A DNA stretch of 64,000 bases from CAVTPD01 sp963736575 (GTDB lineage: Bacteria; Bacteroidota; Bacteroidia; Cytophagales; JAAEPT01): assembly GCA_963736575.1 (NCBI GenBank), contig CAVTPD010000002.1, forward strand, positions 62,001-126,000. Reading direction: 5' to 3'. Both the position numbers and the translations under genes were made by a program. How positions within the stretch are numbered: position 1 is the first letter of the stretch; every line of letters begins with the position of its first letter. Of the stretch, positions 8,629-17,699 are shown one piece after another. The notes beneath the pieces are model-generated. The model was not told where the DNA came from and did not search any database. It was given only the letters and a program-made list of their open reading frames with translations.

Positions 8629-9195
8629 TTATAACGTCATTTGACCCGAATGCACTCCTTCTTCAAATTCTTCCAACATTTTATCGTTGAAAGCGGGTAT
8701 ATCCTCTGGTTTTCTACTAGTTACTAAACCAGAATCTACCACCACTTCTTTATCTACCCAAGTAACGCCTGCATTTTCTAAATCGGTTTTTATAGACGGG
8801 TAAGAAGTCATTTCTCTACCGGCAATTGCTCCTGTCTCAATCAATACTTGCGGACCATGGCATATAGCAGCTACTGGTTTACCGTCTTCAAAGAAGGATT
8901 TCACAAACTCTATAGCCACAGGGTTTTCTCTTAAATGGTCTGGGTTCATTACACCTCCTGGTAAAAGTAAACTTGTGTAGTTTTGGGGATCAGCCTCACT
9001 TAAATGTACGTCAACATGGTATTCATTTCCCCAATCAGTTTTAGCCCATGCTTTAACACTACCGGTTTCCGGTGAGACAACATGTACTTCAGCACCTGCT
9101 TTTCTTAATGCCTGAATTGGCTCTGTAAATTCTACTTCCTCGAAGCCATTACTAACCAATACAGCAACTCGCTTGTTTTCTAAATTGTAACTCAT
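8629..9195 (-). CDS. DJ-1/PfpI family protein (type 1 glutamine amidotransferase fold)
   Basis: A 188-residue cytoplasmic protein with the PfpI layout: RVAVLVSNGFEEVEF at the N-terminus, LLLPGGVMNPD in the middle, and the nucleophile elbow AICHGPQ with its cysteine. Relatives are stress-induced chaperone, deglycase or peptidase-like proteins (YhbO, general stress protein 18); the exact activity is debated in the family. The gene stands alone, with a terminator behind it. Confidence 0.9.
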   Translation of the reverse strand: MSYNLENKRVAVLVSNGFEEVEFTEPIQALRKAGAEVHVVSPETGSVKAWAKTDWGNEYHVDVHLSEADPQNYTSLLLPGGVMNPDHLRENPVAIEFVKSFFEDGKPVAAICHGPQVLIETGAIAGREMTSYPSIKTDLENAGVTWVDKEVVVDSGLVTSRKPEDIPAFNDKMLEEFEEGVHSGQMTL

Positions 9196-9340
9196 AGCTT
9201 AAAAATTTTAGTTAAACGTTTTAGCCTTATAGATACCAAAAAAATGCCAAGCCATTTTAGAGCTAATTAAGACAGATTATAGAAAAACAAGTGTTTACCT
9301 TTTTACACAAATTTACACAAGGTGTGGATACAGAGAACAA

Positions 9341-9379
9341 AAAAAGGCTGTCTCTTTATATTCTTGAGACAGCCTTTTT
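9341..9379 (-). terminator. Strong, possibly bidirectional terminator after the GH8 gene
   Basis: AAAAAGGCTGTCTC (9341-9354) and GAGACAGCCTTTTT (9366-9379) form a perfect 14-bp stem with an 11-nt loop. T-runs on both strands follow the G/C-rich part. It lies 50 bases past the stop of the glucanase gene. Confidence 0.9.
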
Positions 9380-9430
9380 CTATTACCTAGAATGTATTAT
9401 AATAATATCAATTTTGAATTCTATATAATG

Positions 9431-12400
9431 CTATTGCTTAATTAGCTTAGTGGTATACACACCCGAACCATACTTAACTTGCATGAAGTAAATGCCCGTT
9501 TCTTTGGTACTTATATCTATTGGTTGGTTAGTGAAACCATTAATAACGTTTATCACTTTACCAGAAGCATCACTAATTGTAATAAGCGCTTCTAAATCAT
9601 TTGAACTTTCTACCAAAAGTGTAGCGCTATTTTTAAATGGATTTGGGTAGACGTTTACTTTTTCATTAACTGAAGAAAAGGCTGCAAATCTTGCAGTATT
9701 CGATTCGTTGGATGAAGTACAGAAATTTAGATTCTTTATCCCCAGATCAATTTGTTCACTTACTTGGTTGCCCCAATCAAAACGAATGGCTATTTGAGCT
9801 GACCCCGTAGAGTTTGAGGTAAAACTTACTTCTAGTGTAGAATAACTAGACGATGGTGAACCAGAAACTTCCGCTTCTGCTATTGCCATTGAAGTTGGGC
9901 CATTCCAAGTTACGCCGTTTGCTAATCCTAGTTCAATTGATTGAGTAGCGACAGCTGGATCACCTTTAAAATCGAAACTGATTGTGTATTCTTCGCCAGA
10001 CACTAACTCTACAGTTTGGGTATTAATTAACCACAAGAAATTTCTACCCCATTGTCTGTGGGTAATTATCATTTCAGAGCTAGAATTCCCTGTTTGTGAG
10101 CCATTGTTTTGATCCGCCCAATCGTTTCTTACTAACCAGTTATTGGCATCTGGTATACTTGCAGAGATACAGTCACCATCTCCTCCAGAAGTTTCTACAG
10201 TTATTGAAACGGAACTACTAGTTGTGCTGGCACTTTCGTTATCCGTTGCTTTTGCAGTAATAGTATAGGTTCCGGAAGAAACAATGTTCCAATTAAAAGA
10301 ATAAGGAGCAGAATTGTCTTCACCTAGCTTTTGAGTTCCATTATAGAATTCTACCAATGAAACACTTCCGTCTGAATCGGAAGCTGTTGCCAAGATCGAA
10401 ACAACATCACCTTCTGCATAAACAGACTTATCTGTTGTTAACGAGATTGTTGGGGCTAAATTCGGTTGAGGAGCTTCTTCAACTGTTATTGAAACGGAGC
10501 TACTTGTTGTGCTGGCACCTTCGTTATCCGTTGCTTTTGCAGTAATTACATAGGTTCCTGAAGAAACAATGTTCCAATTAAAAGAATAGGGAGCAGAATT
10601 GTCTTCACCTAGCTTTTGAGTTCCATTATAGAATTCTACCAATGAAACACTTCCGTCTGAATCGGAAGCTGTTGCCAAGATCGAAACAACATCACCTTCT
10701 GCATAAACAGACTTATCTGTTGTTAACGAGATTGTTGGGGCTAAATTCGGTTGAGGAGCTTCTTCAACTGTTATTGAAACGAAACTACTTGTTGTGCTGG
10801 CACTTTCGTTATCCGTTGCTTTTGCAGTAATTACATAGGTTCCGGAAGAAACAATGTTCCAATTAAAAGAATAGGGAGCAGAATTGTCTTCACCTAGCTT
10901 TTGAGTTCCATTATAGAATTCTACCAATGAAACACTTCCATCTGAATCGGAAGCTGTAGCCAAGATCGAAACAACATCACCTTCCGTATAAACAGACTTA
11001 TCTGTTGTTAACGAGATTGTTGGGGCTAAATTCGGTTGAGGAGCTTCTTCAACTGTTATTGAAACGGAGCTACTTGTTGTGCTGGCACCTTCGTTATCCG
11101 TTGCTTTTGCAGTAATAGTATAGGTTCCGGAAGAAACAATGTTCCAATTAAAAGAATAGGGAGCAGAATTGTCTTCACCTAGCTTTTGAGTTCCATTATA
11201 GAATTCTACCAAAGTAATATTTCCATCTGAATCTGAAGCTGTTGCCAAGATCGAAACAACATCACCTTCCGTATAAACAAACTTATCTGTTGTTAACGAG
11301 ATTGTTGGGGCTAAATTCGGTTGAGGACTACCCGAAACATCTAAAGGATTGTAAAAATTACCTGTTAATAAAAACAGGGTTAAGGCTTTTAATGTTTGAT
11401 TATAATATGAATTAGCATCATTAATACCTACCAAATCTGCATAAGAAGCATTTAAATGATTTTGATTTTGACCACCAATAGCCGCTGTAGCAAATGGTCC
11501 AACAAATGTGCTGTTATGGTATTGACCGTATTGAGAACCATTTTGTAAATATCCATCTTTTACATTTTGTGTACCGCCAAGATTTACACGAACAAAATCT
11601 GAAGATTTTTTAGAGTAGCTGGCCGCTTCTGCCACTCCAAACCAAGCATAATCCGTTGCTATTCTCCATGGTGTTCTAGCAGCATCATAATGATATCTTT
11701 TCCCTCCTTCGTAATACCAATTAACATCTACATAAGAACCATTAGCCTTAGTCCAATCACTTACTAAACCACCAACAGCATTATGGGCATTTAAATTGTT
11801 ATTAATAACGGTATATGATTTAGCAGCTACGTTGTTCCAAAAAGATTGATCGTTGGTATATTCTCCATACACTCTGTAGTACGCCGGCGAATAATAAGAA
11901 GGGTTGGTAATATCACTTCCTCCAAACATATCACCTGCTTTTAAAACATAAGATCCATTTTCAACTTCGTGTTGCTTTATGATTCCTATTAAGCTTTTAG
12001 CATCCTGCTCGTAGTTTATGGACCCAGAGCTTCCCCATTGAGCATCTGCCACAATTAATCCCATAGCGGCATCTAATTCAGCATCTGTAGCTCCATTTTG
12101 ACCTACAACACCACTACAACCATTGATTTTCCAATGCATTACGCCGTGTTGGTTCGTAAATGATTGGTAATACTTCCAAAATCCGTCAAAAATAGTTTTA
12201 TCTCCAGCGTAGGCTGCTAGTAGCATTCCGTAACCAATACCTTCCGATACGGTTTGTGCCGACTGGTCCCAACGTACTCTGTAATTACCATTTCCACAGG
12301 ATTCAACAAAATTTGATTTCCAAGTATTGTACGCATTTTGCGCATCTTGTGAATTAGCATTTGATGGCATTAAACCATAATCATACGTTATATTTTGTGG

Positions 12401-12487
12401 GAAAGGTAAATTTTGCGCGTTCACTTGAATTTGGCTTACACAAAACAATACTATTACCCCAAAAAAAAGGGTATTCAATTTTCTCAT
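9431..12487 (-). CDS. Secreted GH8 endoglucanase with four Ig-like repeats, a CBM-like domain and a T9SS tail
   Basis: This 1,018-residue protein has a signal peptide ending VNAQ, then a glycoside hydrolase family 8 domain (about residues 30-385). Its proton-donor region is VSEGIGYGM (E82), followed by NGATDAELD (D135). Such enzymes cut beta-1,4-linked glucan, xylan or chitosan; the exact substrate cannot be read here. Four almost identical 95-residue Ig-like modules follow (NLAPTISLTTDKSVY ... ATDNEGASTTSSSVSITV). Next is a beta-sandwich, carbohydrate-binding-like domain starting CISASIPDANNWLV, and a type IX sorting tail (NVYPNPFKNSATLLV ... GIYFMQVKYGSGVYTTKLIKQ). The protein should be exported to the cell surface or medium for polysaccharide attack. 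No SusCD pair is nearby. Confidence 0.92.
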   Translation of the reverse strand: MRKLNTLFFGVIVLFCVSQIQVNAQNLPFPQNITYDYGLMPSNANSQDAQNAYNTWKSNFVESCGNGNYRVRWDQSAQTVSEGIGYGMLLAAYAGDKTIFDGFWKYYQSFTNQHGVMHWKINGCSGVVGQNGATDAELDAAMGLIVADAQWGSSGSINYEQDAKSLIGIIKQHEVENGSYVLKAGDMFGGSDITNPSYYSPAYYRVYGEYTNDQSFWNNVAAKSYTVINNNLNAHNAVGGLVSDWTKANGSYVDVNWYYEGGKRYHYDAARTPWRIATDYAWFGVAEAASYSKKSSDFVRVNLGGTQNVKDGYLQNGSQYGQYHNSTFVGPFATAAIGGQNQNHLNASYADLVGINDANSYYNQTLKALTLFLLTGNFYNPLDVSGSPQPNLAPTISLTTDKFVYTEGDVVSILATASDSDGNITLVEFYNGTQKLGEDNSAPYSFNWNIVSSGTYTITAKATDNEGASTTSSSVSITVEEAPQPNLAPTISLTTDKSVYTEGDVVSILATASDSDGSVSLVEFYNGTQKLGEDNSAPYSFNWNIVSSGTYVITAKATDNESASTTSSFVSITVEEAPQPNLAPTISLTTDKSVYAEGDVVSILATASDSDGSVSLVEFYNGTQKLGEDNSAPYSFNWNIVSSGTYVITAKATDNEGASTTSSSVSITVEEAPQPNLAPTISLTTDKSVYAEGDVVSILATASDSDGSVSLVEFYNGTQKLGEDNSAPYSFNWNIVSSGTYTITAKATDNESASTTSSSVSITVETSGGDGDCISASIPDANNWLVRNDWADQNNGSQTGNSSSEMIITHRQWGRNFLWLINTQTVELVSGEEYTISFDFKGDPAVATQSIELGLANGVTWNGPTSMAIAEAEVSGSPSSSYSTLEVSFTSNSTGSAQIAIRFDWGNQVSEQIDLGIKNLNFCTSSNESNTARFAAFSSVNEKVNVYPNPFKNSATLLVESSNDLEALITISDASGKVINVINGFTNQPIDISTKETGIYFMQVKYGSGVYTTKLIKQ
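10179..11331 (-). repeat. Four tandem 285-bp units in the GH8 gene
   Basis: The marker GGTTGAG recurs at 10464, 10749, 11034 and 11319, exactly 285 bases apart. The intervening sequence is nearly identical, with only scattered substitutions. Each unit is one 95-residue Ig-like linker module. The high identity points to recent expansion or gene conversion, and copy number may vary between strains. Confidence 0.92.
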
Positions 12488-12590
12488 AGCTTTAACACTT
12501 AAATAATAAAAAGATTAAATAATTCTGAAAGATTAAACTTGATGACCTTAACAATTTGTAAAGTAAATACTAAGTTCATTAAATAAAAAA

Positions 12591-13580
12591 TCAATCCTTA
12601 ACTAAGGCTATCACTTTCTTTTCTGCAGCGGTTAATCCAAAACGATCTGTTTTTTCTTTATCGTAAGACAGTTTTAAAAAATCTTCTGAATTAACAACAT
12701 CCATTATTTTTGGATGAATGTAATATTCTCTGCAAATGGCTTGTGTATTACCCAGTTCTTTAGCCACTAATTTTACTAAGGTGGTTGAAAAAGAAAGCCG
12801 TTTATTTAACTGCATTTCCTCTTTAGCTTCTTCTGTTTTTTCAACTGCTAATACAGTACCGCCCCAGGTTCTAAATTCTTTTGCGGAATGATTTTCTGAA
12901 GATATATTTTTTAAATACTCGTTAACATCTTGTGAATTCACCGCTGTGTATTTACTTCCTTGTTTGTACCTAAAAATCTCGTAACCCGGTAGTTCAGAAC
13001 ATTCTTTAATGAGCTTTACCAAAGAAGCGTTTTTAATATTCACTTTTCGGTATTTACCACTTTTGGCTTTATAAGCTAATTCTAATTTATTCCCTTCAAT
13101 GTGTAGATGTTTACGGCGTAATGTAGTGAGTCCGTAAGTCTGATTTTCTTCTTCATAAAACTTATTCCCAATCCGGATGTGTACATCGTCTAAAGTGAGA
13201 ATTACCAAGCCAAGTACTTTTTCTTTAGTCCATTCTATTAAATGAGCATCTTTATAGGCTTGTTTACGGATCTCAGGAAGGCAATGAGCAAAACTCAACA
13301 TTTTTTCAAACTTTAGTAAGTTTTGCTGTTTCTGCCATTCGTTATGGTAGATGTACTGTTTTCTTCCTTTGGCATCGTATCCGTATGCTTGTATGTGGCC
13401 ATTTTCTAAGGCGCAGACCCATACATTTTCCCAGTTAGGGGGTATTTTTAATACTTCTATTCTATTTATTAGCTGAGGGTTTTTAAGCTTGTGATTGTTT
13501 TTATCTAAATAGATAAAATTCTCTTTTTCTTTCTTTCTAAAAAAACCATCGCAAGACTCTGAAACATAAACTAACTTCAT
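12591..13580 (-). CDS. DNA topoisomerase IB (poxvirus/bacterial type)
   Basis: A 329-residue enzyme that relaxes supercoils by a 3'-phosphotyrosyl intermediate. Visible motifs are the N-terminal domain with IPPNWENVWVCALENGHIQA, TTLRRKH and AKSGKYRKV in the catalytic core, KEFRTWGGT, and the C-terminal CREYYIHPKIM with the active tyrosine (about residue 286-287). The length fits the short bacterial type. It is a topoisomerase and not a site-specific integrase. It stands between the glucanase and a small membrane protein on the same strand. Confidence 0.92.
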   Translation of the reverse strand: MKLVYVSESCDGFFRKKEKENFIYLDKNNHKLKNPQLINRIEVLKIPPNWENVWVCALENGHIQAYGYDAKGRKQYIYHNEWQKQQNLLKFEKMLSFAHCLPEIRKQAYKDAHLIEWTKEKVLGLVILTLDDVHIRIGNKFYEEENQTYGLTTLRRKHLHIEGNKLELAYKAKSGKYRKVNIKNASLVKLIKECSELPGYEIFRYKQGSKYTAVNSQDVNEYLKNISSENHSAKEFRTWGGTVLAVEKTEEAKEEMQLNKRLSFSTTLVKLVAKELGNTQAICREYYIHPKIMDVVNSEDFLKLSYDKEKTDRFGLTAAEKKVIALVKD

Positions 13581-13665
13581 TATTTAAAAGTTTACACGAA
13601 GACAAGCTTCCTCAAAGTTGGGCATAATTTCCACATTAAATAATCTGATTGTAACTATAAAAGAA

Positions 13666-13929
13666 CTAAGCATTAAGCTTTTCAGTTACTTTATCTCTTA
13701 AAAAAAGACGTACACAACCGGCAAATAAACTAGTGGCTAAGGTATACCCAATTACTTTTATAAAAGGATAATTAGTATTCTCTACGGTCTTTGGAGGCTC
13801 TTCTTTAGCTATTTTACCGTATAATTCATCCACTCCTTTTACAGCTAAAAAAGCACCTGCTGCAGAGACACCCATTACCGTTAATTCTTTAAAAGTTTGT
13901 TTTACATTATTTTTCATAGCTGTATTCAT
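13666..13929 (-). CDS. Small membrane protein, DUF4235-like
   Basis: An 87-residue protein with two hydrophobic stretches (VMGVSAAGAFLAVKGV and VIGYTLATSLFAGCVRLFL) separated by a polar loop, as in DUF4235 proteins. Function unknown. A second in-frame ATG four codons in (MKNNVKQTF) is equally possible as the start. It lies upstream of the topoisomerase gene on the same strand. Confidence 0.7.
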   Translation of the reverse strand: MNTAMKNNVKQTFKELTVMGVSAAGAFLAVKGVDELYGKIAKEEPPKTVENTNYPFIKVIGYTLATSLFAGCVRLFLRDKVTEKLNA

Positions 13930-13993
13930 TTGGTTATAGACTTATAGAATTGCATATTTCTTGCCATAACCATTTGCATTAAAAAACAACTCA

Positions 13994-14028
13994 TAAAAAA
14001 AGCACTACCATTTAACCGGTAGCGCTTT
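13994..14028 (-). terminator. Terminator of the transglutaminase/DUF2126 gene
   Basis: On the minus strand AAAGCGCTACC pairs with GGTAGTGCTTT (one G-U pair) and a run of seven T follows. It lies 23 bases past the stop at 14051. Confidence 0.85.
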
Positions 14029-14050
14029 GTAAATTTAGTTTTAAGAAATT

Positions 14051-17000
14051 CTATTTATACTTTCTTAAATCGAAAGTATTTGGATACTCTGGATCGGGTT
14101 CAATAAACTTTGGTACTTTATTGAATACTACTCCGTCTTCGTATTTTGTTTCTTCCACATAACGTGAGCTTTCGGCTTCTGGTTTAGGGGTAAACGGCGC
14201 TTGAGAATGATTAGAGTCATAAAAACGGCTCACTCTTCTGCCTTCAGCCTCATAACTATTTACAGGGAAAGAATCATAAGCTCTACCACCCGGGTGATAG
14301 ACGTGATAGGTACAACCTGCTACCGATTTTTTATTCCATAAATCGTAAATATCTATCACCAAAGGAACATCTACTTCTAATGTTGGGTGCAAAGCTGATG
14401 GTGGCTGCCAAGCTCTGTATTTTATACCGGCCACAAATTCGCCTTTTGTGCCTGTTGATTTTATAGGGACTCTTATTCCGTTACAAAGTAAAGCATAGCG
14501 CTCTTCCAGAAAATCCTTCAGTTTTACTTCTAATCTTTCTACCGAAGAATCAACAAATCGGGCTGTACCTGTACTAGAAATCTCTTCGCCTAATACATTC
14601 CATGGTTCTATTGCCGAACGCAAACTGGCTTCCATTCCTTTGTACTTAAACCTTCCCATGTGTGGGAATCTAAATTCGAAAAACGGCTCTAACCATTCAA
14701 TATCGAAGAAATAACCATCTGCGTTCATTTGTTCAATCACATCTTTTAAATCTTCTTTTACAAAATGGTGCAGCATAAACTTATCGTGCAATTGGGTACC
14801 CCAACGGATCAATTTATGTTTATAAGGTTTATTCCAAAGCCAAGCAACAATGGTTCTTATTAAAAGCAGTTGAACCAAACACATTTGCTTATTGGGTGGC
14901 ATATCAAAAGCCCTAAACTCTAAAATCCCTAGTCGCCCAGTGGAAGAATCTGGAGAATACAATTTATCTATACAGAATTCTGCCCGGTGTGTGTTACCCG
15001 TAATATCAATTAATAAATTTCTGAAAATACGATCTACCAACCAGAATGGCATTTCACCATCGTCTGGTACTTGTTGGAAAGCAATTTCTAATTCATATAG
15101 AATTTCATCTCTACCTTCATCTACACGCGGTGCTTGTGATGTTGGCCCCACAAAGGTGGTAGAAAACAAATAAGACAATCCAGGATGATGCTGCCAAAGC
15201 GTTATTAAACTTCTTAATAAATGTGGTCTTCTTAATAAAGGAGAATCTGAAGGTGTTACACCACCAATGGTAATGTGATTTCCACCACCAGTTCCGGTAT
15301 GTTTACCATCTAGCATAAACTTTTCGGTACCCAATCTAGACTGTCGAGCACATTCGAAAAGAATATCGTAGTTGTGTACAATTTCATTCCAAGTTTTAGC
15401 AGGATGAACGTTTACTTCTACCACACCAGGATCTGGCGTAACCATTAATTTTTCTACACGTTTATCTTTGGGCGGATTATAGCCTTCTATAATTACCGGC
15501 ATGTTTAGATTTTCGGCCGTTAATTCTATAGCCGCCAATAATTCTAAATAGTGTTCTAAATAATCTAAAGGCGGCATAAACATAAATAGTTTGCCTTCTC
15601 TAGCTTCAATACAAAGCGCTGTTTTTACAGTAAAGCTTTCATAAACGGGTTTAAATTCGTCTTTCTGCTCTTTCTCTTCTTTCAGAGGAAACGCTTTCAT
15701 TTTTCGTTTCAGCTCTTCTTCCTCGTCTACTTCATCTTCGTAAACTTTTGGATTTAAAATTTCATCTGGAATGGTTTCATCAATTGTCTGGTCATACAGC
15801 CCTTCCATTTTTTCATGGAAATCTTCTAATTTATCCAACTCCTCAAACGGACTTCTTTCAACCTTTTTAGGGGTCTTTTCTGGTGACATATAAGGCAAGG
15901 AATCCAAAGGCAAACGCAATCCCATGGGCGAATTACCAGGGACTAAGAACATATATTCTCTGGCAAATAGCCACTCTGTACTTAACCAGCGCTTATCGTA
16001 ATAATTCCATTGCATGGGCAACACATAACCTACGGGATCTGCTAGTCCTTTATCTAGCAATTCGCTCATGGTTTTTCGGGCCAAATTATCTTTTAGATCA
16101 ACTTTTAAAGGATCTATGTTGTTGGGTAATTTTCTTTCTTCCCACAAAAAATAAAACACGTCTTCGTAACCTGCTTTAATATTTTCCGGATTTATTCCTA
16201 AATAACGGGTAAGCTCATTGGTAAATTTTTCAGCATCTTTATGGGTGAACCCATACTCTTTATCTATATCACCTAAAAGTGTATGGTTTTTCCAAATGGG
16301 CAAATTGTCTTTTCGCCAATACAGCGCTAACTGCCAACGCGGAAGCGGTTCACCGGGATACCATTTACCTTGTCCGTATTGTAATAGTCCATCTTTTCCA
16401 AATTCATCTCGTAAACGTTTAACAAGATCATTTGACATTTTTATTTTATCGGCCCCGTCTGCCGCAACATTCCACTCGGCAGATTCCATATCGTCTATAG
16501 AAACGAAAGTGGGCTCACCACCCATGGTTAAACGTACGTCTCCTTCTTCTAGGTCCTTATCTACCTTTTTACCCAGAGCATTTATTTGAGCCCATTGATC
16601 TTCAGAATACGGTTTTGTAACTCTTGGATCTTCGTGTATCCGTATTACTTCATTTTTAAAACTGAAATCAACTTCGCAAATTCCTGTGCTGCCTGTAATT
16701 GGCGCTGCACTTACCGGGTCTGGTGTACATGAAAGTGGAATATGTCCTTCGCTGGCAAATAACCCAGAAGTTGCATCTAAACCAATCCAACCCGCACCTG
16801 GTACATAAACTTCACACCAAGCGTGTAAGTCTGTAAAATCTGCTTCGGGACCAGATGGACCGTCTAAGGCTTTTTGATCTGCTTTTAGTTGAACCAAATA
16901 CCCAGAAACAAAACGTGCTGCTAAACCAAAATTCCGTAAAGTTTGTACTAAAACCCATGCAGAATCTCTACACGAACCAAGTTTCTTTTCTAAGGTTTCT

Positions 17001-17512
17001 TCACAAGTATATACACCGGGTTCTAAACGAATGGTATAACCCACTTCTAGATAGAGGGCGCTGTTTACGGCTACTAAGAAATCTACCGTATTTTGACCTT
17101 TAAATTGTTCAACCTTTTTAAACCATTGTTGAAACAATGGCCCGTTCTCAACCACTTCTAAATAAGGGCTTAGTTCTTTTTTAGTTTGCTGGTCATAATA
17201 AAAAGGAAATTTATCCGCATATTCCTCAATAAAGAAATCGAAAGGATTTATTACAGTCATTTCTGCTATAACTTCCACATCTACCCGTAGATGATCTGCT
17301 TTTTCTGGAAAGACCAAACGAGCCACGTAATTACCAAATGGATCTTGTTGCCAGTTTAAGAAATGGTCTTCGGGACTAACTTTTAATGAATAAGATAAAA
17401 TAGGTGTTCTACTATGAACTGCCGGTTTTAAACGAATGGAATGTGGGTATAGCTTTACCAATTTATCGTATTGGTAATGCATGGAATGTTTAATCGCAAC
17501 TATAATAGACAT
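14051..17512 (-). CDS. Transglutaminase-like protein with C-terminal DUF2126 domain
   Basis: A 1,153-residue protein. The first about 300 residues are a bacterial transglutaminase-like N-domain and core with a full catalytic triad: GSCRDSAWV (C181), DLHAWCEVY (H230) and IGLDATSG (D246). The rest is DUF2126, with LTMGGEPTF at about residue 330 and a C-terminal region ending in a charged tail. A linker near residues 560-630 is acidic and charged. There is no signal peptide, so it is probably cytoplasmic. In other bacteria this protein usually sits beside a circularly permuted ATP-grasp protein and an alpha-E protein; neither is next to it here. The role is unknown, with peptide modification or a peptidase-like reaction suggested by the family. 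Confidence 0.9.
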   Translation of the reverse strand: MSIIVAIKHSMHYQYDKLVKLYPHSIRLKPAVHSRTPILSYSLKVSPEDHFLNWQQDPFGNYVARLVFPEKADHLRVDVEVIAEMTVINPFDFFIEEYADKFPFYYDQQTKKELSPYLEVVENGPLFQQWFKKVEQFKGQNTVDFLVAVNSALYLEVGYTIRLEPGVYTCEETLEKKLGSCRDSAWVLVQTLRNFGLAARFVSGYLVQLKADQKALDGPSGPEADFTDLHAWCEVYVPGAGWIGLDATSGLFASEGHIPLSCTPDPVSAAPITGSTGICEVDFSFKNEVIRIHEDPRVTKPYSEDQWAQINALGKKVDKDLEEGDVRLTMGGEPTFVSIDDMESAEWNVAADGADKIKMSNDLVKRLRDEFGKDGLLQYGQGKWYPGEPLPRWQLALYWRKDNLPIWKNHTLLGDIDKEYGFTHKDAEKFTNELTRYLGINPENIKAGYEDVFYFLWEERKLPNNIDPLKVDLKDNLARKTMSELLDKGLADPVGYVLPMQWNYYDKRWLSTEWLFAREYMFLVPGNSPMGLRLPLDSLPYMSPEKTPKKVERSPFEELDKLEDFHEKMEGLYDQTIDETIPDEILNPKVYEDEVDEEEELKRKMKAFPLKEEKEQKDEFKPVYESFTVKTALCIEAREGKLFMFMPPLDYLEHYLELLAAIELTAENLNMPVIIEGYNPPKDKRVEKLMVTPDPGVVEVNVHPAKTWNEIVHNYDILFECARQSRLGTEKFMLDGKHTGTGGGNHITIGGVTPSDSPLLRRPHLLRSLITLWQHHPGLSYLFSTTFVGPTSQAPRVDEGRDEILYELEIAFQQVPDDGEMPFWLVDRIFRNLLIDITGNTHRAEFCIDKLYSPDSSTGRLGILEFRAFDMPPNKQMCLVQLLLIRTIVAWLWNKPYKHKLIRWGTQLHDKFMLHHFVKEDLKDVIEQMNADGYFFDIEWLEPFFEFRFPHMGRFKYKGMEASLRSAIEPWNVLGEEISSTGTARFVDSSVERLEVKLKDFLEERYALLCNGIRVPIKSTGTKGEFVAGIKYRAWQPPSALHPTLEVDVPLVIDIYDLWNKKSVAGCTYHVYHPGGRAYDSFPVNSYEAEGRRVSRFYDSNHSQAPFTPKPEAESSRYVEETKYEDGVVFNKVPKFIEPDPEYPNTFDLRKYK

Positions 17513-17699
17513 AAGCTCTTTTGTTACTTCGTAAAAGTACGTACGTAAATAAGCTTACAAAACATTTTCATGCTTTTTTTATAACTTATTTTAAACATAA
17601 AACAGCACTTTAAGATAATTGTTCATAAAGATCGTTTTTAATGGTTTTAATAGACGCATTATCTTGTTTACTTTAAAAACAAATTGATTCATAGAATTC

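Noticed and set aside
10357..10830. Two similar 62-codon plus-strand frames opposite the GH8 repeats
   Set aside because: They are exact by-products of the repeated units on the antisense strand.
10179..11331. Regular 285-bp repeats as a CRISPR array
   Set aside because: Units are long, coding and lack unique spacers; they are protein domain repeats.
12591..13580. The topoisomerase IB gene as the missing integrase of the cassette array
   Set aside because: It shares the tyrosine chemistry but carries topoisomerase IB motifs and no IntI-specific region, and lies 38 kb away.
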